Made by a program: the position numbers and the translations under genes. Under the pieces are notes generated by a model. It saw only the letters and a program-made list of their open reading frames with translations. It had not been told where the DNA came from and made no database searches. This document shows, piece by piece, positions 5,480 through 11,656 of a stretch of 11,656 nucleotides of DNA; position 1 is the first letter of the stretch, and each line of letters begins with the position of its first letter. This DNA is from an uncultured Candidatus Saccharibacteria bacterium. Lineage in GTDB: Bacteria > Patescibacteria > Saccharimonadia > Saccharimonadales > JAEWBQ01. The DNA is taken from positions 1 to 11,656 of the forward strand of contig CAMPGV010000027.1 in the NCBI GenBank assembly GCA_946885745.1, in the 5' to 3' direction.

Positions 5480-6413
5480 TGCTGATCTTGCTTACGATTA
5501 AGTCCACAATCACATCTACAATATCAATGTTTGCTGCCTCAAGGCAATGCTGATACAGCCCCGGACGACCATTTTCATCAACAATCACAAAGCCTCCCGG
5601 CGTTGCAATAAAATCAAACCCAATAATATCTTTGCCAATAGCCTGCTGGGCACGCTTAGCTAAATCTACAAGCTCGCTAGACGGCTCAACATATACCGAG
5701 CTCTGTCCGCGCCCATCTTTTTTCTGCGGATCATAGACCTTCCAGTCGGAACCACTCAGCGACAGTGGCTTGCGATACCCGATAACTGGCCGCCCTGCCA
5801 CCATACTGACTGACACCCACTGTGATGGGTCATTTTCGTAAAACTGCTCAAGAAGCACATGCAAGTGACGGCCACTTAGCGCAACCGCTAACTCGATGGC
5901 ACTTTGCAGATCCTCGATCGTCCGGCAGCGAACGATACCCGACCCCCAGCCACCAAAACGCGGCTTCACAAGGACTTGTGAGCCCAGCTCCTGAAAAGCT
6001 TTCTCAATACCCGCGCGGTCCTCACTTCTCACAAGTGCATATCGCGACACCGGCAAACCCGCAGCTTCAAGCGCTTCGTGTGCCCTAAGTTTGTCGTTTG
6101 TGATCTCGGTGCTATCGGCAGTGTTAATAACCGTCACGTCCTTCTCAAGCGCTCTCAAAAGATGAACGTAGTAATTATCGGCACCCGATTGAGATGGTCG
6201 CAATGTATCATGCCAGAAGTAAACATCACAATCATTAAGGCAAATGTCACCAACATAGACTTTGCCATTAATAAGCACACCTTCACGGAAGTCTGCTTCA
6301 ATCAGCTCGATATTATAATTATCAGTAAGCCGCTGCTTGATCTGGGCAACTTTCTCAGCCGAGAATGCTCCCTGTACTGCTTTAAAAAAGCCTACTTTCA
6401 CTTTACTGCTCAT
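5466..6413 (-). CDS. Divergent RimK-like ATP-grasp ligase B
   Basis: Starting at the ATG at 6413 the protein has 315 aa. It has an N-terminal pre-ATP-grasp region with D-V-Y-F-W-H-D (63-69) and then an ATP-grasp fold. N-D-K-L-R-A-H-E (106-113) corresponds to the R-D-K-L-R of RimK. V-L-V-K-P-R-F-G-G-W-G-S-G (147-159) holds the ATP lysine K150 and the glycine-rich loop, L-L-E-Q (187-190) is the adenine-binding hinge, and I-I-G-F-D-F-I (263-269) the metal-binding strand. The final motif reads V-D-E-N-G-R-P-G (278-285), not the usual E-x-N-x-S-P-G. The arginine-containing loop of RimK (D-F-R-x-N) is missing, replaced by a longer insert around 215-240. ATP-dependent carboxylate-amine ligation is expected; the substrate is unknown. 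AAAGG (6421-6425), 7 bases before the ATG, supports this start. The gene overlaps ligase A by 11 bases. Confidence 0.85.
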   Translation of the reverse strand: MSSKVKVGFFKAVQGAFSAEKVAQIKQRLTDNYNIELIEADFREGVLINGKVYVGDICLNDCDVYFWHDTLRPSQSGADNYYVHLLRALEKDVTVINTADSTEITNDKLRAHEALEAAGLPVSRYALVRSEDRAGIEKAFQELGSQVLVKPRFGGWGSGIVRCRTIEDLQSAIELAVALSGRHLHVLLEQFYENDPSQWVSVSMVAGRPVIGYRKPLSLSGSDWKVYDPQKKDGRGQSSVYVEPSSELVDLAKRAQQAIGKDIIGFDFIATPGGFVIVDENGRPGLYQHCLEAANIDIVDVIVDLIVSKISIDKN

Positions 6414-7263
6414 GCTGATACCTTTCGAAAACATATTCAATTATTCTGCGTGCGACATCTATGCCGGTTGCCGTCTTAAAGCCCTGCCATTCCGGACTGA
6501 TATTCGTCTCAATAACAAAAGGTGTGCCATCGGGCGCATGTGCAATATCAACACCGGAAATATCATACCCCAGACTTTTATGAGCTTGCAGCGCCAACAA
6601 CTCTTCTTCCGCTGATGTCTCGTAAGCCGTCGCAGACCCGCCCAGGGAAACATTGGTACGAAAATCATCACTCGCCGATTCACGCTTGATTGCACCTATC
6701 ACTTGGTCGCCAATGCAGATAATACGTAAATCATAGGGGATATTCACATAATCCTGAATGATAACCGTGTGGCCGTGTTCTTCGATTTCTTTACGAAGTA
6801 CCGATTCGTCCGCGCAAAGTCGGACGCCTTTTCCGCGTTGCGAATCAACGTCTTTTACGACCACCGGGTAGTGGCCCGAGAAGCCCGCTTGCACTAGCGC
6901 TTCAAAGTTTCGCGCTGAGTACGTTGGAATATGCCTCACTCCCGCGAGTTTATACACAAGCGATTCATGAAACTTTGACGGGACAAAATCACGCGCAAGT
7001 TGTGCGTCAAGAACGATCTTGCCACGATCCGTCAGGACCCGTGCTAAAGACTGCGCCAATGCATAGTTCTTGTTATAACCCCTAAAAATATAGGTGTCGT
7101 GCTGAAAAAAGGGGTGTTGATCAAGTGTTTCGGTGGCAAATGCAAGATCCTTTAACGCAAAGGACTGAATCTCCGCACCTAAACCCTCAGCTGCTGCAAC
7201 GAGATCGGCTGTATTGAGGGACCCGGGACTGGATATAACTGCGATCTTCATTTGTTTTACCAT
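6403..7263 (-). CDS. RimK/LysX-like ATP-grasp ligase A
   Basis: This 286-aa protein has a complete ATP-grasp core: Y-P-V-V-V-K-D-V-D (132-140; ATP lysine K137), glycine-rich S-Q-R-G-K-G-V (141-147), I-I-Q-D-Y-V (168-173), Y-D-L-R-I-I (177-182), the R-E-S-A-S-D-D-F-R-T-N-V-S-L-G-G loop (194-209), G-V-D (237-239) and the metal ligands E252 and N254 in I-E-T-N-I-S-P (251-257). The D-F-R-T-N and E-x-N-x-S-P motifs place it in the RimK/LysX branch that joins amino acids through ATP-activated carboxylates. The N-terminal part is divergent and lacks R-D-K-L-R. Start at 7263: AAAGG (7271-7275) lies 7 bases upstream; a second ATG at 7251 has poorer spacing. It lies 65 bases after the DUF1704 peptidase gene and overlaps ligase B by 11 bases, so the two ligases are probably translationally coupled. 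Substrate unknown. Confidence 0.88.
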   Translation of the reverse strand: MVKQMKIAVISSPGSLNTADLVAAAEGLGAEIQSFALKDLAFATETLDQHPFFQHDTYIFRGYNKNYALAQSLARVLTDRGKIVLDAQLARDFVPSKFHESLVYKLAGVRHIPTYSARNFEALVQAGFSGHYPVVVKDVDSQRGKGVRLCADESVLRKEIEEHGHTVIIQDYVNIPYDLRIICIGDQVIGAIKRESASDDFRTNVSLGGSATAYETSAEEELLALQAHKSLGYDISGVDIAHAPDGTPFVIETNISPEWQGFKTATGIDVARRIIEYVFERYQHEQ

Positions 7264-7282
7264 ACCTTAACCTTTACATGTA

Positions 7283-7311
7283 ATTGTGGACTATTATTGA
7301 TCCGCTGTCCA
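7283..7311 (-). promoter_or_regulatory. Possible weak promoter before ligase A
   Basis: TGGACA (7306-7311), a 17-base spacer and CACAAT (7283-7288) resemble a sigma70 promoter with one mismatch in the -35 and two in the -10. There is no TGn element. Predicted transcription would start near 7276, immediately before the AAAGG Shine-Dalgarno site. The same bases take part in short inverted repeats, so the match may be chance. Read-through from the DUF1704 promoter is equally possible. Confidence 0.25.
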
Positions 7312-7328
7312 CGACAGTGCTCACACTT

Positions 7329-8669
7329 TTATTCAGTAGCTGAAGTAGCCTGGTCGCGAGCCGCCGCTAATCTTGCTACGTGCTGCTCATTAGTTGGGTC
7401 GAACTTACCGCTCATAAGATAATCAAAGATCACATCAAGTGAGACACCGGCTTCAGCTTGTGTTGAAATATATTCACCAATCTGCTGGAATCCTGCGTAG
7501 TATGAAATGTCTTTCGTAAAGACACCGACGTACTCATCCCCGAGTGATCCACGATAAATACGGTTGATGTGGGCATAGACCTCTTTCTTGATATCTTCGT
7601 CAGATTTACGAAGATCTGCATCTTCCATCTCATTACGAACATAGGCACGGGTCATTGCAAAATCGAGTAACTCACTTCGAGTACGAGGTTGGCCATCGAT
7701 CTCACCAAGCGCAAGTGCAATGTCTGCATAACGGTCAACTACCTTGTCAGGCACCTGTCCGGTAATCGCATACTCAAAGAAGACACCGAGACCTTCTTCG
7801 GCGTCAAGATATCCGGACAAACCGCTACCGAGTTCTTTAGATAGCTTTGCCCCATTGACGGCGCGTTGCGCATGAACAAGTACTTCATGACCAAACAATC
7901 CCTTCGCCTGCTCTGGGCTAACGCTTGCACGCTTCATACCAACACTAATAATCTTCTTGCTACCATCTGCACTCAACTGGTCTTTGTCCTCAACGCGCAG
8001 CACACTCCAATCAGCCCACGCTGAATCGTGCTGATCAGCAAGTACAAGTAGCGCCTTCTCAAAGCGCTGCGCAAGGTCTTCCATCTCTATACGCTTTGGA
8101 GCCGTATCGAGCTCAAGCGCATCGAAAACTCGCCCAAAACGGTCCTGTAGAATATCACGAAACCCCTCCGCCTGCTCTAAAAATGGAGCTTCTACTTCCT
8201 CGCCCTCACCAAGCTCCACACCATTGTACTGAGCGCGCTCAAGTAAGTGGTTAAGAAGCGGGGCATCCACGCCGTATTGATAGGCTCTGGCAGCCAAATC
8301 ATTCACCTGCCTTGCAAGAATATCTTTAGCGATAGCCGTCTCTGGAGATCCGTAGATTTCAGATGTAGCCTGGGTGTAGCGATCCGACCACAGTTGCTTG
8401 CTTTCAGGGCGCACCGCTTCATTATTGAGCCTAGCAGAGCCCATGAGCATATACTGCATAGCGAGTTGCTGTGCCGCCTGACGCTCTTCAAGAGAATCGT
8501 CAGTAGTATTCCAGAAAATCTCCTGCCTCAACCCCTCGTCTACTGCATACGTTGCGGCCGCCTTTGTGAGACCAGCATATTCCAGACGCTCTGATCGGGC
8601 CGACTCGGGAGTTGGCTTAATTGCGTTAAGGACAAGTACTTTCTTTGGGGCTGGGGATGTTTCAGACAT
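7329..8669 (-). CDS. DUF1704 (MATCAP-like) zinc metallopeptidase
   Basis: The 446-aa protein carries G-H-E-V-L-V-H-A (260-267), an H-E-x-x-x-H zinc motif (H261, E262, H266), and A-E-E-G-L-G (290-295), the counterpart of the 'QEGLA' motif, whose E292 is the likely third zinc ligand. Downstream, I-Y-R-G-S-L-G (371-377) and G-V-F-T-K-D-I-S-Y (382-390) match conserved C-terminal DUF1704 stretches. All the key residues are kept, so the enzyme is probably active. Eukaryotic members are carboxypeptidases that trim the tubulin C-terminus; bacterial ones are often annotated 'flavohemoglobin expression-modulating QEGLA motif protein' and are reported near ATP-grasp ligases. No signal peptide is seen, so it is probably cytoplasmic. 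The long N-terminal half (1-250) is mostly helical and charged and specific to this protein as far as I can tell. It is the first gene of the block, with a strong leaderless-type promoter. Confidence 0.88.
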   Translation of the reverse strand: MSETSPAPKKVLVLNAIKPTPESARSERLEYAGLTKAAATYAVDEGLRQEIFWNTTDDSLEERQAAQQLAMQYMLMGSARLNNEAVRPESKQLWSDRYTQATSEIYGSPETAIAKDILARQVNDLAARAYQYGVDAPLLNHLLERAQYNGVELGEGEEVEAPFLEQAEGFRDILQDRFGRVFDALELDTAPKRIEMEDLAQRFEKALLVLADQHDSAWADWSVLRVEDKDQLSADGSKKIISVGMKRASVSPEQAKGLFGHEVLVHAQRAVNGAKLSKELGSGLSGYLDAEEGLGVFFEYAITGQVPDKVVDRYADIALALGEIDGQPRTRSELLDFAMTRAYVRNEMEDADLRKSDEDIKKEVYAHINRIYRGSLGDEYVGVFTKDISYYAGFQQIGEYISTQAEAGVSLDVIFDYLMSGKFDPTNEQHVARLAAARDQATSATE

Positions 8670-8676
8670 TTGCTAT

Positions 8677-8705
8677 ATACTACCATAAATAACCTTTTAA
8701 GTCAA
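8677..8705 (-). promoter_or_regulatory. Promoter of the ligase/peptidase block
   Basis: TTGACT (8700-8705), a 17-base spacer ending in TGG, and TAGTAT (8677-8682) form an extended -10 promoter. The -10 ends 7 bases before the DUF1704 ATG, predicting a leaderless mRNA. The spacing is identical to the rimB promoter. It lies in the 71-base gap after the large membrane protein gene, in which no clear terminator hairpin is visible. Confidence 0.75.
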
Positions 8706-8740
8706 TAAGGCATTAGCGAAATGGGAACGTAAACAACTCC

Positions 8741-11656
8741 TTATAGTCTTTGGCCACCTCGCATCAAACGCCAGACAACAATTGCAATAAGGAGCAGGCC
8801 AAGGAAACCAAGCCACAGGAAGGTGTATTCACGCAGGAAGTAGAGGATGGCCGCGGCACTGGCAGCGATTCCCCACCAAATTGCCCAGTTCTTTTGACGG
8901 AATGCGCCGATGACGAGGAGTGCCAAGTGTTCCGCCAAGAAAAGGAACTGATAGAAGCCACCCTCGGCTAGCGCATAGATACCCGACGACAGCGTGACCA
9001 GTCCCATCGCAATAACAAGACGCGCGCGAACACCAGTGTGGCGCAGTGCCGCGATCAGCATGACCACCATCGCCCACCAGTGAGCATAAAAGACCGCATT
9101 GAGCTCTGGATATAGACTGCCCATAAGCCGCTGGAAGGCTACGTTTGCAAGATAGATCGCCCCTTCACCGAGCGCCCAGTTTTTACGACGATACGCTTCA
9201 ATCCCCAGAGTGGCGGACATCGCCAACAGCATTAGGGCAAGATCTAGCGTTAAGCCTTCGGTTACAAGCACTGTAAAGCTCGCCAATGCAAGGACCGCCC
9301 AGGTGGACCAAAGCATTGCCTGTTCACGCAGCTTGTCGCCAAGCCCAGCAAAGACACCGTATCCGAAGTAGAAAATCACAGCCAAAATCCAGCCCACCCC
9401 GAGCACCAGCCATGACATATCAAATTCAGCCCACAACCAGAACTGCACCGCAGCCACAGCCAGAAGGCCATTGCCAATCACCATCAGGCCCGCCTCACGC
9501 TCAGCATACGACGCACCCCAGAAAATAATTGCGCCAACAGCCAGCACAATACCACACCAGCCAGCGCCGAGCATTGCAGCGATAATCAAGCTCATAATAT
9601 AAAACCCAACATATGACACTTGGAAAAGCGAGGCGTAGCGCTCTGAGCGATCACGATTCCACCAGCGAAGCGCCAATGAAGTGACGGCCGCCACCAGGAG
9701 AATGACCGCTGTCGTCCGCGCAACCACCACATCCCCGGACCATGCGCCCATGAAGGTCATAAAGAGCAACAGTAGCCCAAGGGTTGTCATCATAAACTGT
9801 CGCCCCGATTGTCGAAACGCCGCATGAAGACCAGCTGCTGCAAAATGCAAGATAGCAGCACCACCCCAAGTAAACAGACTCGCCCACGCAAACGGCAGTT
9901 CTATAATCCACACCAACAACACTAATGCAGCAACGGCACAAGCACTCGCGGCCAGCTGAATGATAGGCATCTTTTCGATATACGACAATAGACTAAATAG
10001 ACCGACTCCAAGAATAAGCATAGAGAGTACCCACTCGTTTGATACGCCAAATGCGGCGATAAGTGCAAGCACAAAGTAGGCAATACAGGATAAAAATGCC
10101 GCGCCCGAGAAGAGTGGGCGCCTTTTTCCATACCAAACACGAACAAATATAGTCACAGCGACCACCGCCACAAAGGCAGCAACCGTCCAGCGACTAACCA
10201 CCTCGGAGGTATCAAATAGTCCAAAGCCAATGAGCGCAAAGGCAAACTGAGCTGAAATAAAGTTATATGCCATGTGCGTCTCGCGACGCGCAAGTCCATA
10301 TACGGCCGTCACAAACCACAATATCGCGGCAGTCACACCGCCAATGAACATTAGCTGCCACTCTACAGGAATTGAAACATACGAGCTGAGAGAAATAACG
10401 CTAGCAAGCACTAACGCCGCTCCAGCAAATTGGAGCCACGCCTTCCTGAACACATGCGCCCCGACATACAGTAGCGCGGCCACGGCCGCATAGCCGAGAC
10501 ATTGCACCAAGACTCCACCATCGAAGCCAGTAGTTATTAAGATCATAGCCAGATACACACCATAGGCGACAATCATGAACTGGCGTACATTCACTGAACG
10601 CTGCTCCAACTTCGCATAACCCCGTAGCGCCACGGAAGCGAGCACAGCAAAGACAAGCGACACACTCCACCAAGCAAGTTCTGGCTCAAGTAGCTGGCGA
10701 GCAACAACAATAGGCAGCAATAGTGAAGCAGTAAGGCCTATTAAGCCTACCCAGGCATTACGGAACCTCAATGCCGCACCCACGCTCGTCAATCCAAGCA
10801 CCAAAAGGCCGATTGCATTGAACACAGGCGCATGCTCGAGGAATTGCCAGGTAAGCAGGGTCAGAGCTTGGACTACGAACAGTACGATCACCCATTGGCG
10901 CTCAACAGCAATGCGACCAACACGACCAGCCTTATACAGTGAGTACGCCTGCTGAAGAGAGGCAACAACAAAGAGTGTCATCGCCGTAACCCCAAAGTCA
11001 CCATTGCCAAAATCTACTGCAAAGATTATCGCAACGAGTGTCAGTAAGACACGTACCGCCCCCTCCTGAATGAGGCTACGGGACTGGAACCAGGCAATAA
11101 CGTAATGCAGCAGTGCAACTGTTGAAATTATCTCGTAATCAACAACCGTTAGATTACGACCAAAGACAAAACTAACCACCAATACAATTGGTGTCACCAC
11201 TTGCCCAGTGCGCTCGATTGGCTGATGAAAAACAGAAGGCAGCCATCGTGGCCTTAGAGTGGCAACAAAACTTGCCAAAAGTGAAGTGACAATCAGGAAG
11301 ACAAACTGCCCGACAAGACCGGTTTCCATAGTTGCAGCCAACGACCCGGCAGTCGACAAAACAAACGCCATTGTTAAGTACGATACAAGTTGATTCTGCA
11401 GTCGTAGCGCTGCCAAGATATATGCACCCAATCCAATGAGAGATGTAATCAACCAGGCAACCTCGGCGCTTAAGGCGGTGTATTGCCCAAGAGCAACACC
11501 TCCAAACGGTACGAGCGCTAGACCCGTTCCCAGGAAAGCACTTGCCGCCGGACGAAGGCGCTCAACAGAAAGATGAAGGATAAAACCGACACCGTAAAAT
11601 GCGACAATAATCAGCCACACGCCAATCAATTTCACCATATCTGGCATTGCCGCCCC
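8741..11656 (-). CDS. Very large polytopic membrane protein, 5' end outside the window
   Basis: The frame is open from the right edge to the TAA at 8741-8743 (971 codons in the window). An ATG at 11647 is the first in-window start, but the three codons before it have no stop, so the true N-terminus probably lies further upstream. Nearly the whole protein is hydrophobic, with some 25 or more likely membrane helices separated by very short loops that often carry R or K. Examples of loops are R-L-R-P near residue 31 and Y-A-E-R-E-A near 718. The stretch L-R-P-A-A-S-A-F-L-G-T-G-L-A resembles large DUF2339/DUF2157-like membrane proteins of unknown function, but this is an impression only. No catalytic motif, ATPase or transporter signature is seen. 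It may be read together with an unseen upstream soluble domain. The next gene has its own promoter, so they are not obligately linked. Confidence 0.8.
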   Translation of the reverse strand, partial: GAAMPDMVKLIGVWLIIVAFYGVGFILHLSVERLRPAASAFLGTGLALVPFGGVALGQYTALSAEVAWLITSLIGLGAYILAALRLQNQLVSYLTMAFVLSTAGSLAATMETGLVGQFVFLIVTSLLASFVATLRPRWLPSVFHQPIERTGQVVTPIVLVVSFVFGRNLTVVDYEIISTVALLHYVIAWFQSRSLIQEGAVRVLLTLVAIIFAVDFGNGDFGVTAMTLFVVASLQQAYSLYKAGRVGRIAVERQWVIVLFVVQALTLLTWQFLEHAPVFNAIGLLVLGLTSVGAALRFRNAWVGLIGLTASLLLPIVVARQLLEPELAWWSVSLVFAVLASVALRGYAKLEQRSVNVRQFMIVAYGVYLAMILITTGFDGGVLVQCLGYAAVAALLYVGAHVFRKAWLQFAGAALVLASVISLSSYVSIPVEWQLMFIGGVTAAILWFVTAVYGLARRETHMAYNFISAQFAFALIGFGLFDTSEVVSRWTVAAFVAVVAVTIFVRVWYGKRRPLFSGAAFLSCIAYFVLALIAAFGVSNEWVLSMLILGVGLFSLLSYIEKMPIIQLAASACAVAALVLLVWIIELPFAWASLFTWGGAAILHFAAAGLHAAFRQSGRQFMMTTLGLLLLFMTFMGAWSGDVVVARTTAVILLVAAVTSLALRWWNRDRSERYASLFQVSYVGFYIMSLIIAAMLGAGWCGIVLAVGAIIFWGASYAEREAGLMVIGNGLLAVAAVQFWLWAEFDMSWLVLGVGWILAVIFYFGYGVFAGLGDKLREQAMLWSTWAVLALASFTVLVTEGLTLDLALMLLAMSATLGIEAYRRKNWALGEGAIYLANVAFQRLMGSLYPELNAVFYAHWWAMVVMLIAALRHTGVRARLVIAMGLVTLSSGIYALAEGGFYQFLFLAEHLALLVIGAFRQKNWAIWWGIAASAAAILYFLREYTFLWLGFLGLLLIAIVVWRLMRGGQRL

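Noticed and set aside
6414..6440. TTG at 6440 as start of ligase B
   Set aside because: It increases the overlap with ligase A and adds unrelated residues. The ATG at 6413 has AAAGG at 7 bases and leads straight into the first beta strand.
8683..8740. Terminator for the large membrane protein gene
   Set aside because: No stem followed by a T-run is visible; read-through into the DUF1704 gene cannot be excluded.
1..11656. CRISPR arrays, insertion sequences, integrases or attachment sites
   Set aside because: No spaced direct repeats, transposase motifs or terminal repeats were seen. The presence of a tRNA alone is not evidence of an integration site.

Overview
The window looks like a chromosomal segment of a Candidate Phyla Radiation (Patescibacteria) bacterium, most likely a Saccharibacteria (TM7) relative. 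This is inferred from the gene set and was not tested by any search. The supporting signs are a YebC-family regulator beside a short ComEC without the C-terminal metallo-beta-lactamase domain, a secreted lamin-tail-domain protein, small tightly packed genes, and very short or absent 5' leaders. The genetic code looks standard: UGA is used as a stop (for example rimB and the DUF192 gene), and the long frames show no in-frame UGA. Every gene lies on the minus strand, so transcription runs right to left. No non-coding stretch exceeds about 260 bases; the longest is 2740-3001, which holds the tRNA, its promoter, the terminator and the comEC upstream region.

In transcription order, the right edge (8741-11656) is filled by one very large polytopic membrane protein, open at its 5' end. 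Next comes a five-gene block (8669 to 4008): a DUF1704/MATCAP-like metallopeptidase, two divergent RimK-like ATP-grasp ligases that overlap by 11 bases, a retropepsin-like RimB/DUF785 aspartyl protease, and a close homologue of ribosomal S6 modification ligase RimK. After it lies a separately promoted pair, a membrane-anchored DUF192 protein and a small membrane protein joined by a GTGA overlap. A tRNA-Lys(UUU) follows, with its own promoter and a perfect terminator hairpin that begins inside its encoded CCA. Then come comEC, yebC and, at the left edge, the start of a signal-peptide plus lamin-tail-domain protein.

The five-gene block is the main point of interest. It joins three ATP-dependent peptide-bond-forming enzymes (writers) with two unrelated peptidase families, one metallo and one aspartyl (likely erasers). 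RimK adds glutamates to the C-terminus of ribosomal protein S6, the DUF785 family is linked with RimK, and DUF1704 includes eukaryotic enzymes that trim the tubulin C-terminus. A reversible C-terminal peptide-tagging system, or synthesis and turnover of a small peptide, is therefore a reasonable hypothesis. The substrate cannot be read from the DNA.

A second pattern concerns gene starts. Several genes have a -10 hexamer, often of the extended TGn type, placed 6 to 9 bases before the ATG, with no room for a Shine-Dalgarno site: the DUF1704 gene, rimB, the DUF192 gene, the lamin-tail gene and probably comEC. These should give leaderless mRNAs. Genes inside operons have ordinary Shine-Dalgarno sites instead. 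The pattern also corrects the start of rimB to the ATG at 5443.
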